Assembly (NCBI GenBank): GCA_019321725.1
Contig: CM033116.1
Coordinates: 13,955,420-14,019,419, forward strand
Origin: Paulownia fortunei
Lineage: Eukaryota; Streptophyta; Magnoliopsida; Lamiales; Paulowniaceae
DNA: 64,000 nt
Direction of reading: 5' to 3'
Below the pieces are notes generated by a model. The model was given only the letters and a program-made list of their open reading frames with translations, made no database searches and was not told the origin of the DNA. Position 1 is the stretch's first letter. Each line of letters begins with the position of its first letter. This document shows positions 1 to 11,800 of this stretch, one piece after another. The translations under genes and the position numbers were made by a program.

Positions 1-2012
1 AATACGATGTGAGGTAATTTGTACAATAGCAGTTACTGGGAGCTGTTGCACACCTTTCAGCATTCCATTAATGTATTCTGACATATTTGTTGTCATTATG
101 CCGCATCGCCATTCTCCATCGTGAGCTAGAGTCCATTGATATTTATCTATATTCTCCAAGTATGCATACACAACCTTATTAAGAGTTTTGATTTGTTCTA
201 TTACCTTATCAATTGTCTGATTGCCAATTGTGAACCAACTGTATAATACAAATCCCTTAATACAATACTCTTGAACCACTTATTGAAGTTAGAGGACACA
301 TGGTTTAAACAAAAATGATGCACTCCACGAGGTAGCGTCAAATCAGGTATGTATTGAACAACTCCAAGTATGCCACTATGTCACTCAGAAATAAGACATA
401 CACCTTCAACCCTCGGACAATATGCATAGACAACATATGAAGAAACCATCTCCAAGATGTAAATGTTTCTTCATCAACAACTGCAAAAGCCAGAGACAAA
501 ACTTATTGATTTGCATCCATCCCCATAGCAATCAACATCTACTGTCTGTACTTTTTGTAAAGATGTATTCCATCCACACTTATTTCTTTGCGATAATTTT
601 AGAACCCGTCGATACATGGCTTGAATGCTCAAAAAACATATTTTGTTATTTTCTTTTCTAGGAACTCGGTGTCAATATGATGCCACTCCATAATTATGCC
701 TGGATTCTATTTTGCAGAGCTCCCGAATACTTAGGTAATTTTCTAACTGAGCTCTCCTAAGTGCCATAAACATTTGTCTTGTGTGTTTCAAACTGTGCCA
801 GGTCTTATGATATGAAATTTCATATTGATACTTATCTTTCACATTTTGTTGGACATATTTAATCTCATAGGTTGGGTGACACTGAACTATTCTTGTAAGC
901 AACCTAACAATCATGTTTTTGCATAAGATGCAATGATCTACAAACACTGAATTCATAAGGCAAGTATGGGAACCTCCCCACTTGGTGATTTTCCATAAAA
1001 CGAGCTTTGCTTTCAATGATGCTTGAAGCCCCAAGTACACCACGTGGTCGATGTACTATGTCTACATTCCACATTTCATAATTTTGGTGTACTCTCAATG
1101 ACCCGATACTCACATCTCACAACTCGTACGGAGTCATCTTTAACTTAAGCTTGTAGATTTTTCTTATCTTTGAATACCATACCCTTTTCAAGTTCTCCTA
1201 TACTAGAGTCGTAAAACTTTTTCCTATTGGAATATCAATAGAATCCATAAGTATTTATAGGTAAGATATGGTGAAGAATGAGATGGTCGAATTAAAGCTA
1301 TATTCATTTGTTGTTGAGGAAATTGAGGTATAAACTGACAGTTGATGCTAGGACGAGGTGCCCTCATCACGTTGCTCATACATCTCCTACAAGTCATCAT
1401 CATCATCATCATCATTACTTTCATTGGGTTCAAAATCAACAGGTTCTTCAGCACCAAAACTATCGACAAGTGGCTTAGGCAATTTATCAGTATATGTATT
1501 ATATCGCTCTGTATTTGTACCTTCAAAATGCTCTTGATCGGAGCTTGAAGCACCTACATTAAGGCCATTGATGCTAACACTTGCCATCCCTTGTGTGACT
1601 GTAGGCATATCAAACATACTATTATCTCTTAAAAATGATGCTTACTGATAATACTCATTGCTTGTTGGTATCTTAGGCATAATATTATGAACCCTTTGTT
1701 CTGCCTCAACATAAATATCTACAATTAGATTTTCCTTTCCCGGATCCAAGAAAACTCCAAACCTTCATCATCGGTTATTAATATTAGTTATGACATATTG
1801 TTGCAACAGTACTAATGAAATAATTTCAATAAGAATTGTTTATCATCAATGCCCATTATCTGATACACTTTCAATAGTAATTCGGAAAACTTTATCCTAC
1901 AAGACATTCTCCTAGCTTCAATTGCAGGACGATCATATGTCACTGAATCAGCATTTTATACAATTTGACCACTAAAGTGGACTAGAACATCGATATTGTA
2001 CCTATTTGACAT
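1..2012 (-). pseudogene. MuDR/MULE transposase, broken, C-terminus outside window
   Basis: Transposase of a Mutator-like DNA transposon. Reading the minus strand from an ATG at 2012, the N-terminus begins MSNRYNIDVLVHFSGQIV, as in plant MuDR proteins. An acidic Asp-run linker follows at about 1390-1420. The MuDR DNA-binding region (KWGGSHTCLMN..., then YEIKYVQQNVKDKYQYEISY) lies at about 1000-780. The DDE/MULE core carries the first catalytic Asp in 'ISVDGIHLYKKYR' near 560, and 'HDGEWRCGIMTTNMSEYING' near 120-60. The second catalytic motif, normally ISDRH, reads ISE-stop-H near 385, so the Asp is lost and the Arg codon is a stop. Several other stops (at Gln and Lys positions) and frame changes interrupt it. 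The C-terminal SWIM zinc finger would lie left of the window. Family assignment is firm; the element is dead. Confidence 0.88.
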
Positions 2013-2589
2013 AACTACATAAATATGAATATATTAGTAAACTATATTATTTAATTGTTATACCAATATTTTACAATTATTAGCAAATTATATTAGTAAA
2101 TTCATAATTATCATATTTTAAAATAATATTATATATGTCTCTTTTATATATTAATTTTATGTTTTAATTTATATTATAATAATTATTGTTGTTATCATAT
2201 AATGCTTTCAACATTAGTAAAGTGTTAACATGAATATATAGAAGTAATGTTATTATATAGATTATAAATATAAATTTAATAGTTAATTAATTATTAAAAG
2301 TTACATAATTTCTTAACAAATTATTAATATATGAAAAATAGTAATATAATAATCAACTACATAAATTAATTTGTTAACTAGTTACAAATAATTAATTAAT
2401 TATTAAGTATTATTATTTAATACATAATTATTATAAATTGAATAATCTATAATTATTGTACAATTGAAAATAACCTATATAATTATAAGTAAATCTCATA
2501 TATTAAATTAATAAATTAATAAACAAAAACACTCAAAAACAAGCCAAATGTTAATGAAACGACATATGAATTATTACTATAAAACTAAC
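2013..2589. other. AT-rich non-coding stretch upstream of the MULE ORF
   Basis: This is very AT-rich sequence with many TTAATTAA/ATAATTAT words and no coding potential that I can support. It sits directly 5' of the transposase start (minus strand), so it could hold that element's leader or promoter region. I see no specific signal. Confidence 0.5.
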
Positions 2590-2660
2590 TTATCAAGGGG
2601 AAGTGGAGGAAATTGAGGGAATGGAAGGGAGAGGAGAGGAGAAATGAGGTCCGGGAAGGG
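2590..2660. repeat. Purine-rich (G/A) tract
   Basis: A run of almost pure purines, GAGGAAATTGAGGGAATGG followed by GAGAGGAGAGGAG, stands out from the surrounding AT-rich DNA. On the minus strand it reads as a CT-rich tract about 600 bases upstream of the transposase ATG. Such tracts occur in plant leaders and promoters; that role is inference only. Confidence 0.55.
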
Positions 2661-2724
2661 GGTTGGCCCTCATATAGCTAGGCATTCTAAATAAAAGCGT
2701 AACCTCGGGTTGTGCTTCCTAGGC

Positions 2725-2753
2725 AGAAAGCACAACTTAGGGTTGTGCTTTCT
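2725..2753. repeat. Perfect 12-bp stem hairpin
   Basis: AGAAAGCACAAC (2725-2736) and GTTGTGCTTTCT (2742-2753) are exact reverse complements separated by TTAGG. The arms contain the repeated word of the surrounding island. Confidence 0.85.
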
Positions 2754-2867
2754 ACACTTTTCTTCGATGACTGTGTAATCAAAAACGTAGAAACTTGCGC
2801 TTTCTGTCCGCAGTTAGCGAAAGGTCATCCCCTTGGCTGACAAAGAGGTTGCAGACCATGCCTGAAT

Positions 2868-2896
2868 TGAATACGCAAATCCAACTTGCGTATTCA
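2868..2896. repeat. Perfect 11-bp stem hairpin
   Basis: TGAATACGCAA (2868-2878) and TTGCGTATTCA (2886-2896) are exact reverse complements around a 7-base loop. It is the second hairpin in the island and uses a diverged version of the same word. Confidence 0.85.
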
Positions 2897-2980
2897 GTAA
2901 AAAGATTTAAAAAAATTAAAACCATAAGCCTATCTTGCACTTTTGGTTGAAAGCGTATCTCGTACTTGCGCTTTTGCCTA

Positions 2981-3474
2981 TTTTATTAACTCCCCCATAA
3001 TCTACCACAAAAACTTAATTAACTTTTAAATTTATTATAAACTATTAAATTAGTCCACACAAAGATTGTTCTCTTTTATAATCTTCAAAATATAGTATGT
3101 TAGGTCACAATATGAAATAAATATGAATTTTATATAAAAATTAATAAAGAGAGATGTACCGTTTATGCTTAAAATCAAAATTATTGTGAATGTCACTACC
3201 AACAAATTTGCCCCATGCAATGATTTTGAAATTGTTGTTTGATTTGATGTTAAACATATATGATATATGTATACACACACATATTTTATTGCAAGAATTC
3301 TGCCACAGATTTTGTAACAAGAATTGAGGCACTAATGTGTGAAATTAGCAACAAGATTGCTGGACTATGGTAAATAGCAATTTGAATGTACAATGGTACA
3401 TCACTTTTGTCATTATATATAATAGTATCTTAATTTCTTTCTTGCTTTTTAAACTATCATACTGAGAGTTGGGA
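2981..3474. other. Non-coding spacer, nothing recognised
   Basis: This is AT-rich DNA with short open frames that resemble no family I know. It forms the left flank of an A-family LTR fragment. The five bases just before that LTR (3470-3474, TGGGA) would be its target duplication, but the LTR's other end is lost, so this cannot be confirmed. Confidence 0.5.
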
Positions 3475-4170
3475 TGTAACGCCCCTTAACCTAACTGCAG
3501 AGTCTAAACAAGCTGATACAGTTAAGTCAAGAAATGTTAATTTTTCATCAATATTAGAGTTATGGTTTTAATAAAAGTTCTCATTTTTAGCTATAACAGA
3601 AAAAACTTGAATTGTTTTAAACACACCATGTACATATATCAAAACTGAGTACATCTATTTACAAAACCATAACAGAGGGGTTTATTTAAAAATAAAACAG
3701 AGTTTACAAAATAAACTACAAAATAGTTTGAAACATGGCATATGAACAAATCTCTGTTCGGCCGCTCTAGAGACTCAGTCAACCTCTAAACCTGTACATT
3801 TCCACCTGCATCACATGAATCTAATGAGCTAAAGGGTTAGTAAGATGAAACTGATGCAATAACAAATAACATATATACACATCTCATAAATCATTAAATG
3901 CATTATTATCTTTAATATCTTTCATTCAAAAATCATTCTTTAAGGCCCTTGAAGTGTAGTACCTAACTAATAGCGATAGACTGTGATTTTCGGAACCTGT
4001 TCATAATGATTGGCCAATAAGAGAACTAATATGGGGTTTCCATACTTGGTCTTTCAACCTCAGGTATTAGCCGTATTCTATCTCATTCATTGTGACTTTC
4101 CTGTATCGATTTTTCAACCTCAAGTATTTACCACCATTTGTTGGGTCCGCCGGTCCCTCTCGCATACCTT
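3475..4170 (-). mobile_element. Family A LTR fragment (3' end of the LTR)
   Basis: On the minus strand this matches the last ~700 bases of the 2.29-kb A LTR seen complete at 40276-42560. It begins at the LTR edge (TGTAACGCCCCTTAACC on the plus strand) and runs through the 'CTTGGTCTTTCAACCTCAGG' segment. Similarity stops abruptly at about 4170, so the rest of the LTR is deleted. There are no coding sequences. Confidence 0.85.
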
Positions 4171-4937
4171 GTTATTGAATATATCCTTTATACTGAAGCT
4201 GATTATATATTTTTCATTTTTGTTTTAACTGTTTTTTTTTTAATTTTTTGCTTGTTGCACTTTTCTAGTGGTTATCATCGTACGTGCAAAGGTAATTACC
4301 TTCTTTCACTTATCTTTAAATATAGTGGAATTGTTTAGCAACAATTCTTTTTTCCTTAAATATTGTTTTGGGTAGAATGCTTAAGAAGATCTACTAGCTG
4401 AAGGTTTTATGTTAATTGATTGTTATCTACACATTCTTCCTTGTCTTGCAACTTCTGATGTTACTTGTTTTTGAGACCTATAAGCTATTGGACATCATCG
4501 CTATTGATATATTCCAATGTCATCTTTATTGTTACTTTTCGATGGAAATTTTCTTCCCAACAAGGGGAAAATGATGGTGAATGAAAAGAATTAGGATAGA
4601 AATAGATTTATTAGGGAATTGCATATCTTATATTAGTTAGGATTTTATACTTATTATTGAAGAGATTTTGACTTTGTTGAGTTATATTTCCAACAAACTT
4701 TTTTTTTTGTAAGCAATAAATATAGGGGCTAAACTCTGATTATGTGTGAATTGATATATCGAATTGAATCTTTATATTTTTAGTAGTTGATAGATAATCT
4801 TTTATTTCTTTTAATTTCTTTTAATTTCTTTTGAGACGAAATAAATTGTCCATTTGTTTATTTATTTATATAATTATTTAAGTGATTAATAATAATAAAA
4901 ATTATTCCTCCAAAATGGTCCACTTTGGCATGCCATA
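4171..4937. other. AT-rich spacer, nothing recognised
   Basis: Sequence between the A LTR fragment and the solo B LTR. It shows T-rich runs and the short direct repeat TTTAATTTCT (three times near 4805-4830). No coding region or transposon family could be supported. The last five bases (4933-4937, CCATA) are the left target duplication of the adjacent LTR. Confidence 0.5.
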
Positions 4938-7900
4938 TGTCACACCCTACCAACAATATGTATAAATATATATATAAACAACCTGTGCAACATAATTTAT
5001 GCATGTATGCATGTGTATAACTTTTTTTTTCTACTCAGTTCAACAAAACATTGATAAAAGTAAAGTGCTTTCATATTCTGTCACAGTGTATATACATATG
5101 TAGTTATTAAATATTAATCAAGTCTATCAAAACCATCACAAACCTAAACTTTATATTACAAAGGAGTTTTGAAAGTGATATATAGGATAAAGTAACTAAT
5201 ATAATACAATAACTATAAAATAAAAAACACAGCCCATAAAATAGCCCAACAGGTCGTCATCCAAGTACATTGATCTTTGAAAGCTGTCACTAATATAATA
5301 CAATAACTGTAAAATAAAAAACACAGCCCACAAAATAGCCCAACAGGTCGCCATCCAAGTACATTGATCTTTGAAAGCTTGTAGGAGCTCCACTGCCAGC
5401 CAGTAAACCAGAGGTCTCAAGTCTCACCATGTTCACCTACAATGCATGAACTATATGAGCTAAACGCTCAATAAGTAAAAATCATGCATGACAAGAGTAT
5501 GATATAAAATCTCATGCAACTCAACTCTAAGATATGATGCTATAAATGTGTCAAATTGAGTACTCATGAATCAAAGAGTTTTCATTAAAAAACACTTCAT
5601 TTATTGAGCCCTTGGCCCACCTACTATGCACCGGATAGAGCTTTGAACAATATCAATAATCACATAGCCATAAACAAATGACTCAGTCCAAGGGCCATCT
5701 CTTGGGATCACCAAAGCTTCACTCCCTGTCTTCCCCTGTGATCCTCCAGAAGTCTTCCCACTGACAGAGTCAATAAGGGTACAGTCAAGTGGTCCGCCCT
5801 CTCGTGACCACCAGAGGCACACCCCCTATCAACCCCTGTGATCCTCTGAGAAGTAACACTTATGGCACCCCAAAATATCATATAAGCATGCCTCGGTACA
5901 CTAGTAGTGGCCAACCAAAATATTTTCTTTTTGAAAACCATGTCTCAAATCATATTGTGCATGCAAAAACCTCCACTATACTCATATGTCGTGCATGCAC
6001 ATGTAAATGCTCATGAATGGTATGTTCAATATGAAATACAAATCATCTTGCTCTAAACATGTTTCAAGAATCATAAGACTCTCAGTCAAATTTAATATCA
6101 TCAACACATTAGGTATAAATGCTTCAAGATATACTATGTTCATACATTGTAGTTGCGAATGGATCTTTACTTACCTTTCACTTGGTTGGTGGCTTAGTCT
6201 AGATTTGTTTATTATTCCCCTCCAATCTTAGATGTAAAATAGCCTGTAATATTACCCAACATCAAGCACCATTCCGAATTTGGCAAGTTGAAAGCATAAA
6301 ATATCATACTAAGACCTTAAACACCAAGCTATCTAGGTTTTACAAACTAGAACCCAATCTAGTCCCTCCAATACGTTAATTTCTCATCATAGATACATGT
6401 AAACATCATATAATTGAAGTATTATAACTCTAATATCATGTACCTAATTGTTAACACTCAATAGCAACATGTCTAGGTTGAAATATGCTAAGTTATCAAA
6501 TAGGACATATTCACATTTTCATATTTACTTGTTGTCCAATTTAGTTGCATGATAATTTTGATATCCCTAAACATATCCAATCACTCCCAAATTTTTACCA
6601 CACTTAGATAACATGTATATAAATGTAACCATCTCATAGAATTGCTCAAACTCATGGATATAGCTTCTCAAGTTCAGCTCTCTTCACAATATACTGAAAC
6701 AGATTATTTTCCTACCGTGACAGTTTTGCACACTTCATGACATTAATGGTTTTGGCATCCTTAAGTACATCCAATCACTCCTAAATTTTCAAAATTCTTA
6801 GATAATACATATAAAGAGACAATCAGGTCAAAGTACTACCAAAACTAATGGATTTATTGATGTAAAACCAGCACCATTCACATAGGACAGAATCTGAATT
6901 TCAAAGAAGACAGTTTTGAGCACCTCTTTAATTATCACACTATATTACAATTTATAATCTCTCTAAACTTACATACACCGCCTAAACTCATATATAAACA
7001 CATATATGGTGAAATACATAGGTTTTAATCAAGTTATTATACATATATAAAGTATAAATATAAAAAATCAGCAAGTATACAGTTTCTGTCCCTAGTGATT
7101 TTTATTGTGATTTTGCAACTAAAAATCCTTCTTTTGTGAACTAAAAGACCACAAATAACATCCTAAAATGATTATAATAAATAATAGAAGCTTTAAAAAT
7201 CATAAACCCTCAAACAATTCAAGAACTTAAATAAAAAACATGAATTAAAGCTCACCGATGCACAGATTTTAGATTCAACTTGCTCCTCCTTACTTCCCTT
7301 TGCTTCCTTCACTTTTTTTTTTACTTGGAATTACTTGAGAGCAATTTATAACATTCAATATGAAGGTTTTGGAAGTGAAATAGCTCAGAAAATAGTTTTT
7401 GGTCATGGCTCAAGGGTAGAAATGAAGAAAGGTTGAGGTGGAAGCTTGAGGTGGCAAGTTGAGGTGTCAAGTTGTGGTTCAAATCTGATATTTTTCACAC
7501 CTTATACAGCCCTAATATAGTGTTTCTCATTACTTATTTATCTATGTACAACCTACTTTAATCTCCATATGATTGGATAATACATTATGCCTTAATTTCT
7601 TAACCGTTCATTCGATCTCCAAACCGATCGACATCCGTTTCTTAAATGATTGTCTAGTTTTCATTTTCTAAAATCACATGCACATATGAACCTTGTATTA
7701 TGACACTTAAATCACATTATATCATTTCTGATATCCTAAGTATGTTAATCTATGGATTTATACCTTTAAAACACCTCGATCAAATCGAATGGAATCATAT
7801 AAGCTTACTAGTGACACCTTTAACACTTCTAAAATTATAGCATACAACCTATGAATGTCCATTATATTGATAAATCTATTCTTTATCTTATCTAAATATA

Positions 7901-8080
7901 GAATCACTTAATTAGGTTGTAGGATCTCAACCACTAACATCAAGTGATAGCATTGGAGGTATAATGATTAAGAATGCTATAAAAGATGCGATGTAGATGT
8001 TAATGCAAATTAGCATATAAGTAGCATGTAGTGCATGAATCATATTGGTCAAGTGAGTAGTCTGAGGCTTGGGTATTACA
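4938..8080 (-). mobile_element. Solo LTR of family B, with 5-bp TSD
   Basis: A complete B LTR of 3143 bases on the minus strand, beginning TGTCACACCCTACC and ending TTGGGTATTACA (plus strand), so it has TG...CA ends. It is flanked by identical 5-base target duplications CCATA at 4933-4937 and 8081-8085. No primer site, polypurine tract or coding region adjoins it. It is therefore the remnant of a full element whose interior was lost by recombination between its two LTRs. It aligns over most of its length with the 5' LTRs of B1 and B2. It is the only B LTR here with both edges confirmed by a TSD, so it sets the family length at about 3.1 kb. Confidence 0.93.
5196..5383. repeat. 94-bp tandem duplication inside the solo B LTR
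   Basis: Two adjacent copies with a 94-base period, starting CTAATATAATACAATAACT at 5196 and 5290, differ at only a few positions. Each includes GATCTTTGAAAGCT. The other B LTRs seem to have one copy, so the duplication is private to this one. Confidence 0.88.
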
Positions 8081-8531
8081 CCATATGAGCAAAATAGGCT
8101 CATTTCTCCTCCAAATTGATCCTCTTGACATGTCACATGAGAAAAATTGCCAATTTTCCCATCGAAAACAAGAAATTCCCTCACCTCTATAGTTATGTGT
8201 GTTAACACATGATTTTTTCCAATAAATTTTGAGTTTTTTGATGAAAATTAGTTTTGCATTGCTAAAATTGCCAAATGATGTATGCACATTGCTACACCTA
8301 TAATTTAAAAGAATGAAAAGTGGAATATGGTCAAAATACAGAACCAAAAATATTTTGCCTTTTATTACCCATCGAGAAGTGGCAAGTTATTTAGCTATGT
8401 GGATATGATAGGTGATCCATAAAAGGAGTCGATCAATGCCTGGATTAGCATCCCTCTTAATTTAGCTATAAAGGTGACTGTCATATGGTCAATATTATAT
8501 GATTTTAAAATTAGAGGAATTACTGATATAG
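8081..8531. other. Spacer between two opposed B LTRs
   Basis: About 450 bases of sequence found only once in the window. It begins with the right target duplication (CCATA) of the solo LTR and ends at a second, plus-strand B LTR. No gene is supported. It would form the loop if the two LTRs were transcribed as one RNA. Confidence 0.6.
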
Positions 8532-10190
8532 TGTAATACCCAAGCCTCACACTACTCACTTGGCCAATATGATTCATGCACTACATGCTACTTATATGCT
8601 AATTTATATTAACATGTACATCGAATCTTTTATAGCATTCTTAATCATTATACCTCCAATGCTATCACTTGATATTAGTGGTTGAGATCCTACAACCTAA
8701 TTAAGTGATTCTATATTTGGATAAGATAAAGAATAGATTGATCAATATAATGGTTATTCATAGGTTGTACATAGATAAATAAGTAATGAGAAACACTAGA
8801 TTAGGGTTGTATAAGGTGTGAAAAATATCAGATTTTAACCACAACTCGACACCTCAAGCTTTGCCACCTCAAGCTCCCACCTCAACCTTTCTTCATTTCT
8901 ACCCTTGAGCCATGACCAAAAACTATTTTTTGAGCTATTTCAATTCCAAAACCTTCATATTGAATGTTAAAAATTGCTCTCAAGTAATTCCAAGTAAAGA
9001 AAAAAAAGTGAAGGAAGCAAAGGGAAGTAAGGAGGAGCAAGTTGAATAAAAAATATGTGCATATGTGAGCTTTAATTCATGTTTTGATTTAAGTTCTTGA
9101 ATTGTTTGAGGGTTTATGATTTTTAAAGCTTCTATTATTGATTATAATCATGTTAGGATGTTATTTGTGGTCTTTTAGTTCACAAAAGAAGGAGTTTTAG
9201 TTGCAAAATCACAATAAAAATCACTAGGGATAGAAACTGTATACTTGTTGATTATTGATATTTATGCTTTATATATGTATAATAACTTGATTAAAAGCTG
9301 TGTATTTCACCATATATGTGTTTATATATGAGTCTAGGTGATGTATGTAAGTTTAGAGAGGTTATAAATTGTAATATAGTGTGATAATTAAAGAGGTGCT
9401 CAAAACTGTCTTCTTTGAAATTCAGATTCTGTCCTATGTGAATGGTGCTGGTTTTACATCAATAAATCCATTAGTTTTGGTATCACTTTGACCTGGTTGT
9501 CTCTTTATATGTGTTATCTAAGTATGTTGAAAATTTGGGAGTGATTGAATGTACTTAAGGATGCCAAAACCATTAATGCCATGAAGTGTGCAAAACTGTC
9601 ACAGTAGGAAAACAATTTGTTTCAGTGTGTTGTGAAGAGAGCTGAACTTGGGAAGCTATATCCATGCGTTTTAGCAATTATATGAGATGGTTACATTTAT
9701 ATACATGTTAATAAGTGTGGTAAAAATTTGGGAGTGATTGGATATGCTTAGGGATGTCAAAACTATCATGCAACTAAATTGGACAGCAAGAAAATATAAA
9801 AATGTGAATCTGTCTCATTTGATAACTTAGCATATTTCAACCTAGACATGTTGCTATTGAGTGTTAACAATTAGGTACATGATATTAGAGTTATAATAAT
9901 TCAATTATATGATGTTTAAATGTATCTAAGATGAGAAATTAAGGTATTGGAGGGACTAGATTGGCTTGTAAAACCTAAATAGCTTGGTGTTTAAGGTCTT
10001 AGTATGATATTTTATGCTTTTATCTTGCCAAATTTGGAATGGTGCTTGATGTTGGGTAATATTACAGGCTATTTATATCTAAGATTTGGAGAAGAACAAT
10101 AAACAAATCTAGACTAAGCCACCAACCAAGTGAAAGGTAAGTAAAGATCCATTTGCAACTATAATGCAAGAACATAGTATGTCTTGAAAC
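8532..10190 (+). mobile_element. Family B LTR, 3'-truncated
   Basis: It starts at the LTR edge TGTAATACCCAAGCCTCAC and follows the solo B LTR (as its reverse complement) through the conserved CCAACCAAGTGAAAGGTAAG segment. Similarity fades after TGTCTTGAAACAT near 10190. About 1.66 kb of the expected 3.1 kb remains, and the 3' end and interior are missing. It lies head to head with the solo LTR at 4938-8080. Confidence 0.85.
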
Positions 10191-11300
10191 ATACAAGGCA
10201 AAAAATTAAGCATTCATTCAATTAATATCCATTTATGATATGGTCTTTAATCATAAATGTCTTCTAATATTTTATTCAAATACCATCACCCTCTAGTTCG
10301 AAATACGGGAAATCTAATTTCTTAGTGGGCTTGAGGTCCAACTAGCCTTGCCATACACCCCAATTTTATAAGCCCATACAACAAAACTAAAAGGTAGCTA
10401 ACAACATTAGCAGTTGCATCCCCATGCATCCCTCAAGTTATTTTGCCTCACCTCTTCCATACACCCTAATTTTAGGAGCCCATATGGTACTAAGTGTCAA
10501 GCATTATGCATCAAACATCCATGTAGATGAAGCATCTAAACATCCCACGACTCATGGCCAACGATGAAGACGAGTCCACCCCATGGGCATCTCAATGCTT
10601 AGTAGTGGTCACAGCTGCCTACACTTAGCACATCCCATGACTCATGGCCAACGGACTAAATGTGGTAGCGTATTGGCATGCCACTACTTTTGATGGAAGG
10701 CATGGACGATTGGGTCCCACCCAATATTGCACATTTATGCTTGATATCGAACTAATAAAGGTTCTCAACTTGAAACATTTTCGAGGGTCATAATAGATTT
10801 ATTATACAAGGTCTCATCGTTTTCTTTTCTTGTTTATTAATGTTCACTATCTTAACGATGACTAGCATACATCATAAGGAAGTATTAAATAAACACACAT
10901 GTATCACATACATCCTAAAATAAATAGATGATCATGAGCCTTTAATCCTATGCGATCCACTCGAGCCAAAGTGGATCTAGGTCAATCTAAGGGTAATAAT
11001 TAAAATGCAAATAGATCTATCTATTACATAAATATATCACATACATTCATGGGCCTTGTTTCCTCATTTTTCCTCCATCTTCATTCAATCTTCTTGTAAT
11101 GTCTGCCAAATTACAAAAAGATTAACCTCACTGCCTAATTCTACTCTCATTACATTTGCTAAAACTACAAGAAACCTTGGAACAATTCTAAGAGGAGATA
11201 CATAGGAGGGAGATAGAAGTACATCAAGAATAAAATAGAGAAAGGTGAGACTCGCAGGCTTTATTTTAATTAAAACTCTATAAAATTACTATTTATCCAC
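10191..11300. other. Anonymous sequence with local duplications
   Basis: I recognise no gene family. Two pairs of imperfect direct repeats are visible. CATACACCC(C/T)AATTTTA recurs at about 10354 and 10459. CATCCCA(C/T)GACTCATGGCC recurs at about 10541 and 10630. The spacing is about 90-105 bases, so this looks like a decayed tandem duplication, possibly part of an unidentified repeat. The rest is AT-rich and unremarkable. Confidence 0.45.
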
Positions 11301-11542
11301 ACTCATTTTTGGACTCAAATCACTTGAAACAAAAAGAATCTATCAAAATTGTTGCTACTTTAGATGAAAAGATAAGACCTCACCCTCTCCTAATCTCTCT
11401 TATCCCACGATCAAGCCTTTCCACTTTACTGCCACCTCCTATTGCTACCCAGATGTCGATCAGCCATTCACCAATAGGCCCAAACTCCAGTCCATCGCTT
11501 GCTGGTTTCTCTCCATCCAAATGAGACCCATTTTGCCTATAT

Positions 11543-11800
11543 TTGGTTCAAGCAAATGTGGTAATCATGATTATGGGGAGAAGCTACAGTGGAGGCAGAG
11601 GTTATGGTGGAGGAGGAGGCTATTGTGGTTGTGGTGGCATATGCTATGGAGGTGGTGGTGGCGGAGGCTGTGGCGGTGGTGGTGGCAGAGGTAGCGGTTG
11701 TTTAAAGTGTTGTGAGATTGGGAATATGACTTGAAAATATCCTCATGGTGGTGATGGCGGTGATGGTGGATGGTACGACGATGGTAGCGATGGAGGATGA
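11543..11800 (+). pseudogene. Glycine-rich zinc-knuckle protein remnant (GRP2/cold-shock-like tail)
   Basis: The frame encodes a Gly-rich segment (MGRSYSGGRGYGGGGGY, then GGGGGGGCGGGGGRGSG) followed by CLKCCEIGNMT-stop-KYPHGGDGGDGG. That spacing matches the CCHC knuckle that follows Gly-rich tracts in plant cold-shock/GRP2-type RNA-binding proteins. The knuckle His is Asn, the last Cys is Tyr, and a TGA lies between them. A further Gly/Asp-rich stretch ends at a stop near 11800. No cold-shock domain is visible upstream. The 71-residue Ser/Pro-rich frame at 11309-11524 resembles nothing known to me. I read this as a decayed 3' fragment of a gene. A chance GGT/GGC-repeat translation is the alternative. 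Confidence 0.4.

Larger units (their letters stand above)
2690..2980. repeat. Hairpin-rich island with repeated TTGYGCTTTC words
   Basis: This GC-richer block contains the word TTGYGCTTTC or a close variant six times (near 2710, 2743, 2794, 2886, 2935 and 2967) and its complement in two perfect hairpins. It lies outside the MULE ORF on the side where a subterminal or terminal inverted repeat would be expected. Its other end is not in the window, so a TIR identity cannot be tested here. Confidence 0.6.

Noticed and set aside
1224..1553. 109-residue minus-strand frame with a Met run
   Set aside because: The Met run is the ATG reading of the GAT/ATC repeat that encodes Asp in the MULE frame. 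It is an alternate frame of the transposase linker.
4010..4338. Two overlapping hydrophobic plus-strand frames
   Set aside because: The first lies largely in the A LTR fragment in antisense; the same frame family recurs in other A LTRs. The hydrophobic look comes from T-rich DNA.
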